From the NCBI GenBank assembly GCA_032173965.1, contig CM063292.1:5904001-5968000 (forward strand): a DNA stretch of 64,000 nt. The letters run 5' to 3'. Below the pieces are notes generated by a model that saw only the letters and a list, made by a program, of their open reading frames with translations, made no database searches and was not told the origin of the DNA. Source of the stretch: Sitta carolinensis (taxonomy: Eukaryota > Chordata > Aves > Passeriformes > Sittidae). Shown here one piece after another: positions 1-12,344 of this stretch. The translations under genes were made by a program, and so were the position numbers. Every line of letters begins with the position of its first letter. Position 1 is the first letter of the stretch.

Positions 1-895
1 ATGTGGAGAGGATAGATATTATTTCTTTGGAATCTTCAGTTTTCAATATGATAACCAGCTTTAAATAAGCTTTAAATATGATCATATTCACTGGTAATGG
101 CATTTCTCCCTTACAGAGGGAATGTAACAACTAACTGGAATATAACAGTTATATATAACAGGGATTATATAACAGGAATATAACAGGGATTTACTGGAGG
201 AAAAAAACCACTGCAGTGGGCTTTTTCTAGAGAAAATAATAATCACTTTATTTACAGATAAATCCCAAAATATAATTTGACCTTGAGATCCATTTATTGG
301 ACTACTACTCATTATTGGATTTTTAATCTGAGTAAAAGAAAAATGGGATAGACAACAGCCTGTTGTTTTAGAGTTAATTTCTTATAAGAGATCTGATTTT
401 AAAGAGTGTAGACAAAACCAGAATATAGATGTTCCTCTCATTTTCACTAAAGGATATGTGGCATATAGACACTGCCCTTACAGATAAACTTTATGTCATT
501 TTAAATACACTTCTGCAGCCAGCAACCCTAGCAGAGGAAACGAACACAAGGCTTCATTCTGCATAGTCTGTACCTGCCACAGGAGCTCAAAAATCCGTGT
601 ACAGATGCCGCCTTTGGAGATGAGCTAATATCCTCTCTACTTTGCCTCATTCAGCCAAACTAGAGTTTATAAAACAACTTTTTTATGAGATTTCCAGTAA
701 CATTAATTGTTGGTCGCAAAACTTCAAAGAAAACCAGATATTTATAGCTCAATTCATGTTTCTCTTTTTTTTTTCCACACACATTTACCACAACACTTTC
801 CAACCCAGTTCCCATGAGCACACTGCAAACAGAGCTGTACCCGCTTCCTGCTGTGGCAGCCTCCTTAACCACTTCACTCCTGGTGCTTCTGCTGC
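1..895. other. AT-rich non-coding DNA, no gene seen
   Basis: The open frames here are short and have no recognisable protein content. The only structure I can support is the degenerate TATAACAG repeat listed separately at 136-192 and the T-rich tract that begins at 896. Confidence 0.6.
136..192. repeat. Degenerate short tandem repeat (TATAACAG core)
   Basis: The octamer TATAACAG occurs at 141, 154, 168 and 179, with spacings of 13, 14 and 11 bases. The linkers are of the GGGAT or GGAA type. This is a decayed minisatellite-like cluster of four copies; no function is implied. Confidence 0.7.
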
Positions 896-903
896 TTTTT
901 TTT

Positions 904-936
<33 letters not shown>

Positions 937-940
937 TTTT
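896..940. repeat. Long T-rich homopolymer tract
   Basis: Fourteen T (896-909) are followed by a short C/T interruption and then 27 T (914-940). It produces spurious poly-phenylalanine and poly-lysine reading frames on the two strands. It could be a simple-sequence expansion or the reverse-strand tail of an old retrocopy. No recognisable retrocopy body lies beside it. Confidence 0.9.
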
Positions 941-3900
941 CCAGTGTTCATGTCCTTTCATTGTTTTCCCCAGTGTGTCACACTTGCTTTTTCCCACATT
1001 GCTTTATCAGTCATCTCTGCTCTCTTCAGCCACCCGCACAATCATTCAAATGGTATGGGAAATGAACTATGTATACAAAAATATAGAGACATATACAAAC
1101 ACACATCCCTGTGTGTATATATAGATCTATACACACAAACTACACTGGGAAAACTTTTATTCAAAGGAGAAAAAAAAAAAAAATCTCCTTTTCAGTAGAA
1201 AAATTACTTGCTAAATGAACTCATTTTTATAAACATGGAAGAGGGAGGTGGAACATTTTCAGATACATATATTAAATATTTCCCTATTCCTCTGAAGAAC
1301 TGATATTCATAACCATTTATTTATTACAATGTAATCAGCATATTGATTATATTAAGCAATCCCTGTAAATCTCTATAAGCTGAGGTTAACAATGGCTTTT
1401 CAAATGCCATTAACCATCACCTTGCAGCTTTCTCTCTATTATGTACCATAAAGTTAATCATGTGCAAGACAGTTTTTCCAAGAGAAAAATCTGCTATACA
1501 GTGCAATGATCACCTTGGTATTTTCCTAGAACAATGAAAAGGTCTTTCTTAAATAGGAAAAACTCTATGCCATCAAAGAATGAGTGCTGGGCAAGATAAT
1601 CATGGGTTTCCTGCAAAGTTTCTCAGGTTATCTCATTATAGCCCAAATTCTCCAGACCTCTCTTTCAGCATTAAAATCCCTGTGCCTGTTATCATGAAAT
1701 CAAACTTGTGATGCTGTGGCATGTAAGGGGCACTGGTGTGAGGCAGGTGCTGAAAGAATGACTCTCACAGAGGGAGGGCAGAGCCCTTCCACCCTTCTCT
1801 AGAGCAGCTGCCCCACAGCAAGGTGAGGGACAGGCTCAGAGGGTTTCAACATTTGGGAACCAGGATTTTCCCTCTTGGTTCCACCAAGGTGTGTGTGTGC
1901 CGTGCCCAGGCAGCAGCCAAGTGTGGGGGTCTCAGCACTCACAGGGATTAATTCCTTACCCAATAATTTCTCCCACAAGAGGGAATGAGATACGGTGAGA
2001 GATGCCACTGGCACATGCAGGAGGAGGAGGCTGCTTATGTAAATGTAAAGATAGATCCATAAATCACACCATGTAAAGTCACTGGCCATACCTTACACAG
2101 CAATAACTCCTACAGGAGATCATTAACAGAGTCAACTACTGCATTACATACAGCATAACACTGGTGTCAAACTGAAAGAAGCTCAGCCTGCCCGTAACAT
2201 ATTTTTTCATTTGCTTACCAAATCAATATTTATCTACGTCTGTGGTAAATCAGACAAATTTATTTAACATGGAAAAGTAACCATGTAGCATGAAGCAGGA
2301 ACCTAATATTAAGCCTGCATAAGATACTCAGGAGTTCAAGCCCTGCGAAGCATTTCACAGGGAAAGCACTCAGAAAAACATTTCAATTGATCTTTCCTCC
2401 CCCTCCAAGTTCCTTTGGCAAGTGATTTGAAACATAGGTGCCAAATTAGGGTAGCTCTAAGGTTTCTATTACAATTTGGCACACTGAGGAGGCAGTGATT
2501 TAAGACAATATGAGATGTCCATTAGCTGTAACAATGAATTCAAATGCTTAGAAGCCAGGCTATAAATCTACCCTTTTGGAAAGATTAACCACTGTTTGCC
2601 TAAAGTTAGAAACTCCACCTTTGAGGGGCAAATGCATCCCTCCTGCTAGTTCCTGCCCAGCCAAAAGCAGCCCAGGAGCTGCATCCCATAGGAGCAGCCA
2701 GCACAAGGAGCACAGACAAAAAAGAAATAAAAAAAAAACAGCTGGGAAATTCAGCCTTTGGACCCTGGCAATCCGAGGGTTAACTGAGTGCAGAGAGAGG
2801 TTGGGTGCCTCTCGGGTGCTCTAACTCCCTCCTGGCACCTCTGGGGCCACCCTGCCAGGAGACCCACCCAAAAACTTCTGGAGTCCAACAGTCAGGACAG
2901 TCTCTGAAGACAAATTATTACAGCAGAAAATCTCCAATAAATTCCCTTTCCCACCACCAAAAAGAAAGGGAAAAAATATCCCCCAGAGTTTATATCTTTC
3001 TAGCCTCAGGCCAAATTTTAATTCTGATTTTTGTTGAACTTGTGCACTAATAAACTCTACGCCACAGGAAATGGCAAAATGAAGCTGCTCTGTACAGCTG
3101 CTCTGTACTCTATCCAGGATGCCAGAAGTTCAGCAATCCAGGATTCTGGACACGGGGCAAATCTGATTGCTTAAAGCTCAGGAGTGGTGTAGTGCTGTGC
3201 CATGTGCTAGAGATGGCAGGTAGGAAGTGAGAGGCAGGGATGGATAAACAGAACACTGGGTAAAAAAACACAATATTTTGTCTTCCTGATGTTCCTAGAT
3301 TAACAATATGTCATTCACTTATCCACTGGACAGCTACACCATAGACCACAGCAAAAACTAGCAAGGAGTATCAATTTATTGCCTCCATTCAAATTTTGTA
3401 GCAGGTTTTGGCAAGCAGCTAAAGCTGCTAATATAGCACTTACTGTGTTGATGGCCCTAAAGTCATTTGTAATACCATAAAACAAATTTGTATGATATCC
3501 ACAAATCAATTGCTCCATTTAGATGTTATTTCTTACACAAACAAGTAACTGTGGTCTTGGCAAAGAGATATGTCAGACCCAAAATGGGAAAAAAATAATA
3601 AGGAGAAAATAAAAGGATAGAACTGCCCTCAGCAGCAGTCTCTCATCCTCTCTTCACCCTCCCACAAATTTCTTTTTCCAATGTCACTGAAAGCAGGTTC
3701 AAAAGGAGTTTTCAAAATGCAGTTCTGCTGGCTGGTGCAGGCAGGTCTGTGGATGCCATCAGCTTCGAGATATAGATGTTGGCAACTGCAGCAAATGCCA
3801 ACACAGAGTAGAAAATGAAACAATTGCTCAGCCATGGAAAAAGAATAAACCCTCAGCACAAGGCCAAGAACACACAACCACTTCCTCTGAGAAGCTGCTA

Positions 3901-5035
3901 CTCTCCTGTTTGTGTTAGAACTAATATTTGGGGCACCCTTACCTCAATAACCACGCTCACAGCAAATCTTTGAGGGCTTCAGAGAAAAAAACAAAACAAA
4001 CAAAAAAAACGAGATAAAAAAGGAAAATATGACTTTAAATGAAATCAGCCAAAAACATTCTTCTGGAGACAATAATGGTTGTGTTGTCAATGCTCAGCTT
4101 CTAAATTTTTGTTGCAGTATATAAATGCAGGGGCTTAACCTCATGATTTGCAAACATGAAGGAAAGGTGCTGATACGAATTCGAGGTGTGTAAAAACACA
4201 ACTCCCCTGCCCCACACAGGGTCTATGAAAACTCAGGAGTGCACTGCTCACTGTTTTGATTGGAACGTTATTTGTCACACTATAAAGAAAATTGAGGGTG
4301 CAGGATTTCCAGGGCTGGAGAACAATGACATAACATCTTTCTACATCCACATTTTACAATCCCTCGCTGTGCTTCTCACGTTCTCCCACCACAAAGCAGC
4401 TCACAAATGATGGTGCTGTAAATGCGGTGTTTTACAACAGCAGCCAGTGGTTAACCAATGTAAATCCCACAGAGAGAGCAAGGGTGGGCTCCCGGGGTGG
4501 GGCTTATTTAGGGGTTAGTGCTTCTTTCTATGAAAATGAAAATGCAAATCAAAAGCAACTGAAACCCACCCAATTGCTGTATGGAAGAGATTTACTGGCA
4601 GTTTACACAAAAAAATGAAAGGAAACATTGGTGATACATAAATACACCAGAGCAGCAAAACTTCTCAGCATTGGTGAACGAGTAGCAACAGTCCTTTTGG
4701 CAATATTCTCACTGAACTTCCAAAACTTATCCACTAAGAAGTTTTATATTCTTATGCTTATTCTTAAAGAAGAAAAAAATATGTCGTGCAATAATCACAA
4801 TTTTAAATAAATGCATATGGCAAGCAGCAGCTCTACAACCTACTGCACAAAACCTTTGAAAAAACCCAAAGACCAAATGTTGATACATTTTCCTTCTACA
4901 ATGACTGTGGTTTTCACAGGGACACTGAGTAAAGTGACATCAAGTACTGTTTTTAATGAAGTCAAGCATAACCTTTAAGTTTTGAGCAGTATCTCCAATC
5001 AACATTGAATGATTTGGGGGAACTCTTAGCTATGC
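941..5035. other. Unique non-coding DNA with two small hairpins
   Basis: No coding region is recognisable; the longest frames are under 100 codons and lack domain-like sequence. Two inverted repeats are present. Arms at 1110-1119 and 1128-1137 are built from TG/TA dinucleotides, and arms at 1163-1170 and 1184-1191 enclose an A run. A POU octamer match (ATGCAAAT) lies at 4542-4549. Otherwise I see nothing to annotate. Confidence 0.55.
1110..1137. repeat. Perfect 10-bp inverted repeat in TG/CA microsatellite
   Basis: The arm TGTGTGTATA (1110-1119) is the exact reverse complement of TATACACACA (1128-1137), with an 8-base loop. The centre, TATAGATCTATA, is itself a palindrome. This is likely a by-product of TG/TA dinucleotide sequence. 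Confidence 0.8.
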
Positions 5036-5590
5036 TTTTTTTTTTTTTTTCTTTTAATTAATTTCTCAGCTGAAAGAGTTTGAAAATCTGATTAAAGTTC
5101 TTGATCAGACTTGTTCATGTCATGGCAACAAAAAAAAAAAAAAAAGGGCATCTAAATTCCTTTGCACAAGAGTTATGGTAGCACCTGCAGAGCTCCTGGG
5201 CACTTCCACACAATAGTGGAAAGTTGGTGGAAAACAAGTGAGAAAACAGGGTCAAAAACTGCCCCAAACAGCCAGAAATGGGAATAAAATGCAACCAAAT
5301 AGTTGAATCAAAAAAAAAAAAAAGAGAAGTGCTCTGATATTTGGTGACATGAATGGATGGTTATAGCCCAGAGAGAGCTGAGGGCAGACTGCAGCCCCAT
5401 GGCAACGAGACTCTGTCCTGCTGGGGGGTGGGAAAATAATGACCAAGAAAAGGGCAGTGAGGAGAGAAAACTGCAAATCTAGGGAGAAACAGGAGAGGGC
5501 TGTTGGCACTGTAAGCTCAGCTCCCACAGCCTGCTCAAACTGGGAGGAGAGCTGGGGTCAGTCCTGCCCCATCCCATCAACACAGGGGGG
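5036..5590. other. Non-coding DNA with three A/T runs
   Basis: Contains T15 at 5036-5050, A16 at 5130-5145 and A14 at 5310-5323. No gene is recognisable. The segment leads into a G-rich tandem repeat. Confidence 0.55.
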
Positions 5591-5765
5591 CTCAGGACAG
5601 AGAGGGGGATGGACAGGGAATGGGATTTGGGGAGAGGGCCAGGCTCAGAGGCGGGGATGGATTGGGATTTGGGGGAGAGCCAAGCTCAGAGTGGCAGGAC
5701 AGAGAGGGGGATGGACAAGGAATGGGATTTGGGGAGGAGAGCCAGGCTCAGAGGGGCAGGACAAG
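5591..5765. repeat. Short G-rich minisatellite, about 3 units
   Basis: Three imperfect copies of a roughly 60-bp unit share the order CAGGACAGAGAGGGGGATGG, then GGAATGGGATTTGGGGAG, then AGCCAGGCTCAGAG. The middle copy lacks the first part and is only about 43 bp. Because stops are rare in it, the repeat generates 90-130-codon open frames on the plus strand. These are not treated as genes. Confidence 0.8.
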
Positions 5766-8700
5766 GCCCTAGTGAGCACGGCTGTCCCGAGAAGGTGCTG
5801 GCACAGGGAGAGGGTGGACTCCGAACTAGGGGCTTTCTAGCTCCTAAATGGAAAGTTTTACACTTTATTAAATCTACTCTTCCAGATATCTAAAAGCATT
5901 AATGCAATTGTTAAAATTCACAGCTTCCAGTTACTAAAGAAATGTGATTGTTTTATCTAGATTTCTATTATATGAATAAAACGTAACACTGTCTGGATAA
6001 AATGGCCCCAGAGTTTCATTAAAAAATAACAGCCTAATTCCCTAATATGAAGTTATTTTAAGTGTTTTATTAATATTGTCTTCTAAATGCACATAAGTGT
6101 GATCCCCCTTTAAGAGCAGTATCTTTAGGGCTAGTTGTAATTGTATTTTTCTTATCAGTTGCTTGTGCCTGCATTTCAAATATTCATTGCTTACTTCAGG
6201 CACTTCACTCAGACAAGAAAGAGTGCAGTGAAAAACTATTTAATTTGGACACTATTTGAATATAAAACTTTTCAGTCCTTACTGCAATAGCTCTTGTCCC
6301 TATTAAGAATCTCAAAGTACCACTAACAAAATTCCTAGGGTGCCTATTTATCCTGCTGTAAGTTTCATCTGTTAAAACAAAACTATAAATAAAAATCAAT
6401 GTGAACATGAAAAGCCTGACACATGGAATGAAATCCTCATCCCAATTGAGTCCATAGCAAATTAATTTATGTGTAAAGGCTATGACTTGCCCCATCTAAC
6501 TTCAGCATCTGCCAGGAATGCCTGGTTTCACACCCTGAATAGCTGCAAGGCCCTAAGTGGAAAAAGAAGAGAGACACCTCTGGTGGCAAACTCTCATTTT
6601 ATTGGGTGCTGGCAGCACTTTCCCTTGGCCAGAGGGTGCCAAGAAGCCCAGCTCTTACCTGAAGTACATCGTTACCTAATATTGAAGTGGAGGTGTTCAG
6701 GCTGCAGCCCATCGTTAAAGGAGAGAATCCCACTTCTTTTATTTAACTCGTTTTAAAGGAGAAAATGGTGCAGTTTTGAGGAGTAAGAAAGGTTCCAGGA
6801 ATTCCTGATACACCTTTATCAATGACAAGGAAGGGAGAGAGCCAAGAAAAGAATTTAGAGGAGCAATCAGTTCTTCCTTGGTGCTGGAAGCAGAGCAGAG
6901 CAAACAGCAGCACAAACTGCACATCTCCACAGTTTCCAAGCCTGGTCACAGGCATCACATTACATGATGTCTTTGAATTTGTCTTTGCAGGGTCACACAT
7001 ATACAGCTGGGAAACCACAGGAGGGTGTTGTGATAATTTTACAGCAAAGTTATAAAACGGAGATGTGTGGCAAACATAATTTTTCTACCACTATCCAAAT
7101 GCAGCTATAATTAAACATTAATTTTCCCCAGTGACTCATCTGTGATCCCTGTATTCCTAGAAAACTTTGTCCTCCTTATTGGAAACACAGTGGGTTGAAG
7201 AAACAGGGATTTTCTACCTACTCATTTATATGAGCTTTCCTGCATCTTGATATTGTTTCAGAAGGACCAAGTCACCTGAGCAGAAATGTTGGGCTAAAAC
7301 TTTATTTTGTGAAGTATAGTAAATTGATTGGTTATTGCTGAGTAGGGTTTTCCCTTTCTGGAGAGAATCCCAAAATCAAATTCATCAGGAGAAGGTGGGA
7401 AAAACACAGCTCAGCATTCAGACAATCCACTGCTGTCACTTCTCTCAGGGCACCGGCTCCTGCCAGCAGCATTCCTTAGCTCTGGATGCCACAGCCCAGC
7501 CATGGTCACCTCACAGCCCACCTGGAGCCCCCCAGGTAAATCCATAATTCTCAGTCAGCTGAGGCTGACTGGCTGATTAGGGCAGGTTGTAGCATGCAAT
7601 AGTATGGACAAAGCTAAAAATGTGGCTTAAGAGGAACATAAGAAAAAATTATTCCATGGCACCTCCCACCCATGCAGAACCTGCTGTTTTTCCATTGGCT
7701 GTATCCCACAGTCAGCACTCTGCAAGCTGAGGGGCTCCCCAGCTTCCTGGCCAGCATCATCCACCCTCAATCATTTCCTTTTAATCCCTCCTTTGAAATG
7801 ACACACATTATTGACATTTTTTTCCTAATGGTTTGCAGCATTTTCTAACAACTTTACAAACGTCAATCACACTCATCGCAGAAGCCCTATTGATTTCCTC
7901 CCTTGCACTGTGTTTGGTCTGCTTTAGAGGTATCCCACATCTCATCGTGGATATCACACATGTGCAGGTGATAAACAGAAAAGCTGCTGCAGACCTGTGC
8001 TGTGGGGTTCTACTCATGAGTCAAGAAGAACTCATGTGTTCCTTCCATCATGTGAGACTACAAAGTCCATCCCTTTCTCAAGAGCATTTGCAAGAACTAT
8101 AAAACATTCAAATCACAGATGATTTATCACATGGGAGTGACATCAACACAAACACCCCTTAATTTCATTCTATATGCAAGATTCACAGAACAAGCATTGC
8201 TGTGTGTTGCACACTGGACTGAGGAAAACCCTGAGCACACATAGCTCTTGACAAATTAGTGTCTGGAATTGGGGCTTCCCATGGCTGCTTAAGAAACACA
8301 CATGTTCCTTAATGAAAACGGGTACTTGATTTGTTATTAATTTTTCACAACCTTGGACGTAAGCCAAAAATATTTCAGTGAGTATCTGCACGGTAACAGT
8401 CATAGCCAGAACTATTTCACACACAGATAATTGCTGAGGAAGTTTCAAAACACTGCAAATTATCTTCCAACCTACATCCAAACTTCTATTTCTAACCCAT
8501 ATCTCAGCTATAAAAGCTGTTTTCTTTTCTTTCCCTTTTTAAATACACTTACTCATTTGTAGAATTCTTAGTGGAAAATTTTGTATCTATTCTGGCAAGA
8601 GGAAAACCAAATTTCCTCCTGATGCAATTTGAAATGCTCCACAAAACTAGATTTTTGATATGATGTGAACACACGTTGCTGCAATGAAAAATGCTGCACT

Positions 8701-9335
8701 GCCAGTGCTGAAATGCACAGTAATTTCTCAGATACATTCAGTATATATAATAACATATTTTGCACTTGTATTAATTTTGACAAATCATTTACCTCCAGTT
8801 TAAGAAGAAAACTACAAGTACAGCATTATTTCTACTTTTTTTATTACTCCATCCTTTTTATTGTAATATAAACTTGTTATCTATTGCTTGATGTGAAAAG
8901 GAACTCTCAAACTGCACATCAGCCTATTGAATGAGTACAGCCAAAAACTTGAATTTGTTCCATACCACCCTGACTAAATTAATTTTAAAAAGATATTTTT
9001 TCTTTTATGAGAATTAAATTCCCAACTTTTCTTTTCTGAGATCAGTGTGATTTTAAAAAAATGAGCTACCAACCAGATCCTGGTGTTTATAATGGGATTC
9101 CCAGCAACTGTCACTGCAATGACAGCAAAACACTGCACAAAAAGATACCATGATCCACCATACTGAAAGAGTTAAATTTACAATGTCTTCCCCCATTGCC
9201 AGTCCTTTAAGGAAAAGTAGAGGGGGTTTCTTTTGTCTGGAGAGGAAACTGTCACTTTGTGTTTTCAGGTTTGTAGAAAAGCCTTTTTTAATGTAAACAT
9301 TCATTAAACTAATTTGAAGTTGTCATTACTCTCCT
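5766..9335. other. AT-rich unique DNA, no gene seen
   Basis: No coding or RNA gene is recognisable. A perfect 8-bp inverted repeat with a 4-base loop (CAGTCAGC and GCTGACTG) sits at 7552-7571. All frames are short and appear to be chance. Confidence 0.55.
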
Positions 9336-9735
9336 CCCCTGCTGCTTTATATCAGATTATTCCTAAGTGCTTGGTGAAGAGCCCCATAAACACACAGTCT
9401 ATTTCCCTGCAGGGTATAATCACACAGTTTGCACTGTGATTTATGCTCTATGGCGCTGGTGAGTGTCCTAAACTTTGAAAGGGCTTAGTTCTTCAGCAGA
9501 TGCACTACTCCCTTTATATTTAAACAAAGTTCAGCTAACCCTCCCAGTCTATTACAGACATTGTTTAGCTCTTTCCCTTCACAATAAGGCTTGTTAAGTG
9601 CTGATTAAATCCAAATCGGTGACACTTTTAATTAAGAAAATGGGAATTCAGAAATAATTGCCTTTAAGTTTCAATAAAAAGCATTTTACTAGTGTTGTTT
9701 TCCCTTCCCCCTTGCCACAGCATCAAGAAATATCT
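9336..9735. other. Conserved-element-like block (candidate enhancer)
   Basis: This stretch has the look of a vertebrate conserved non-coding element. It is balanced in composition, free of simple repeats, and rich in developmental motifs. There is a homeodomain palindrome TTAATTAA (9628-9635), SOX-like sites CATTGTTT (9559-9566) and ACAATAAGG (9581-9589), a TCF-like CTTTGAA (9473-9479) and an NKX2-like TTAAGTG (9594-9600). It lies about 400 bp upstream of the 37-bp minisatellite. Conservation is inferred from appearance only. Confidence 0.3.
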
Positions 9736-10136
9736 CTAATTTGGAAAGGAACAGACTAGAAACCTGATTTGGATTTTGGTTGAAGTACTAATTCTGACTC
9801 TAGAGGATCTTTTCTGATGTCTTATAAAAGTCAGATCCCAGGGGAAGTCCTGCAACGCCGACTTGAGCAGAGAAAGGAAGATCGTTTTGCTCTGGAGACC
9901 AAAAACCTGAGGATAGCTGGGGTTATCAGCATCTGCTGTGCTCAGGAATATCGGAGACCCCAGAAAGATAAAATTTCCCTCACCGATAAGATAACCAGTG
10001 ATGATTTCAGTCTACTCCACTAACAAATGTTAATCTAGAAAATACAGCAATTACTTCGTTAATAAAACACTCTTCCGTCGATCCATTTCTGCACTTTGGG
10101 CAGCCTGTGCGTGGAGCGTGCCAACAATGAGCTGGA
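9736..10136. other. Unique sequence between enhancer-like block and minisatellite
   Basis: A 68-codon plus-strand frame (9817-10023) is present but has no recognisable domain and no convincing splice or start context, so it is not called as a gene. Base composition changes sharply from AT-rich to GC-rich at about 10120, where the minisatellite begins. Confidence 0.45.
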
Positions 10137-11140
10137 GACGGAGCCCGGCTCAGGCAGGAGCCCCGAGGGGACAGACAGAGCCCGGCGGAGGGGCAGAGCC
10201 CGAGGGGACAGACAGAGCCCGGCGGAGGGGCAGAGCCCGAGGGGACAGACAGAGCCCGCGGAGGGGCAGAGCCCGAGGGGACAGACAGAGCCCTGCGGAG
10301 GGGCAGAGCCCGAGGGGACAGACAGAGCCCAGTGGAGGGGCAGAGCCCGAGGGGACAGACAGAGCCCGGCGGAGGGGCAGAGCCCGAGGGACGACAGAGC
10401 CCGCGAGAGGGGCAGAGCCCGAGGGGACAGACAGAGCCCGGCGAGGGGCAGAGCCCGAGGGGACAGACAGAGCCCTGCGGAGGGGCAGAGCCCGAATGGA
10501 CAGAGCCCTGCAGAGGGGCAGAGCCCGAGGGGACAGACAGAGCCCTGCGGAGGGGCAGAGCCCGAGGGGACAGAGCCCTGCGAGGGGCAGAGCCCGAGGG
10601 GACAAGACAGAGCCCTGCGGAGGGGCAGAGCCTGGGGAACAGACAGAGCCCGGCGGAGGGGCAGTGCCGTGGGAGACAGAGCCCTGCGGAGGGGCAGTGC
10701 CGAGGGGACCCGACAGAGCCCTGCGGAGGGGCAGTGCCGGGGACACAGACAGAGCCCTGCGGAGGGGCAGTGCCCGAGGGGACAGAGCCCTGCTGAGGGG
10801 CAGAGCCCAGGGTGACAGAGCCCGGAGGGGTGCTCCAGCCCGAGGGGACAGCCACGAGCCATCGGTGGAGGGGCAGAGCCCGAGGGAACAGACAGAGCCT
10901 GGTGGAGGGGCAGTGCCCGGGGACACAGACAGAGCCCGGTGGAGGGGCAGAGCCCGAGGGGACAGACAGAGCCCGGTGGAGGGGCAGTGCCCGGGGACAC
11001 AGACAGAGCCCGGTGGAGGGGCAGTGCCTGGGGACACAGACAGAGCCCTGCGGAGGGGCAGTGCCTGGGACACAGACAGAGCCCTGCGGAGGGGCAGTGC
11101 CTGGGGACACAGACAGAGCCCTGCTGAGCGGCAGTGCCCG
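10137..11140. repeat. GC-rich minisatellite, 37-bp unit, about 27 copies
   Basis: The unit contains GAGGGGCAG, then AGCCCGAGGGGACAGACAGA, then GCCCGGCG, and totals 37 bp. I count about 27 copies of the GAGGGGCAG landmark. Copies up to about 10660 mostly carry CAGAGCC followed by CGAGGGGACAGAC. Copies after that mostly carry CAGTGCC followed by CGGGGACACAGAC. This shows two subfamilies with a boundary and some mixing. Some copies are shortened, for example near 10381, 10480 and 10561. The 37-bp period is not a multiple of 3 and stops are rare, so several frames on both strands stay open for 240-430 codons. These are artefacts of the repeat. Confidence 0.93.
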
Positions 11141-12340
11141 GCCCAGGGTGCTGGATGCTCACGGTGATGGGCTGTGCCCTCCAGCCCTGTGAGCTCTGGG
11201 CACAGCCCCAGCCATCCAGCTGTGTGCCACGCCAGCGGCACAAGCCATAGCCAGCAGCAGCCTCCCCTGCACTGATGGGGTTTTCAGGAGAGCCCACGGC
11301 TGCCCCCAGGAGCAGAAAGTTCACCTCCCAGCCTGACCCTGCCATCAGAAAAGATTTTCCTCATCTGTTAAAGCCCCCTGTGTCTCCAGGACTTGGGGAC
11401 CAAGAGCCAGCAGAAGTTCAGCTGCTGGCAGTCACCTTGCAGGCTGCTGTGGGCTCCAGAACTATTTTTGGCAATTACTGCAGATGTAATCCTGTGAAGT
11501 TCAGGAAAATTAGCAGGAGCACCATTTAGATGGCTATTTTCAAATAAAATTAAACCTTTTGGATCTCTAACCTCTCCCCTTTCTGTTATGATAGCAGCTA
11601 AATTGAAGTAGATGCTACAAGGAGAGAACAAGGAGAATACTCAGCAGAAGCTACATTTTATTTCCAGTAATTCAAACCTTAGTGTCACCTAGTTAAGTTA
11701 ATTAAGGGTCTCTATTTTTCATTGTAAATAATGAATTCAGTTAAAGTGTAATTTGGAGTATATACACAGGACATACAAAAGTAAATCCTAATAGCACATT
11801 TAAAGAGAGTAAAAAATAGGACAGACATTTAGTATGAAACACATTCCTGGCAATTAAAATCAGAATGTGCTTTTCTATTTACCTGCTTGAGACTAATGGA
11901 TTCAGCTAAGATACATTTCACATTAATGTCACATTGTATTTTCAAAACATAGTGTAGCTGTTAACATATTTATAGGTTAGAAGTAGTAAAGTCCTGTACT
12001 TGGCTGTAACATTTAAAAGAAATATTTGTCAGAATACCAGGAAAAGCTATTCAAACAAATTAAGCCTAAATGCTAAAAAGAGCGAGTGACAAATCCAGAA
12101 GTGCACGAATGGCACTTTAAATTCCACAATATCAGCGTAAACTGATGTAAACCTACCCACCCAGGGAAAGGAAAGGTGAGAAAACAGCAGAAAAAACAAC
12201 TAAGAGAAAGGTGTAAAAAAGATTATATGTGGTGGGAAAGTTTTATCTGACACCTCTCAGATGCTTTTCCTCTGAGCACACCTTTTCTCTCTTCTCCCTG
12301 TGAATTCCACCAACTCACACTATGCAGAATTGATGAGCAG
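11141..12340. other. Unique non-coding DNA after the minisatellite
   Basis: GC content falls back to the AT-rich background by about 11540. No coding region, RNA gene or transposon is recognisable. A possible minus-strand splice-donor sequence (AAGCAG followed by GTAAAT) near 11880-11890 is weak and has no partner exon. Confidence 0.5.
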
Positions 12341-12344
12341 TTTA

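Noticed and set aside
10007..11345. Reading frames of 240-430 codons on both strands
   Set aside because: They lie in the 37-bp minisatellite. Their protein repeats simply restate the DNA repeat, and several registers are open at once.
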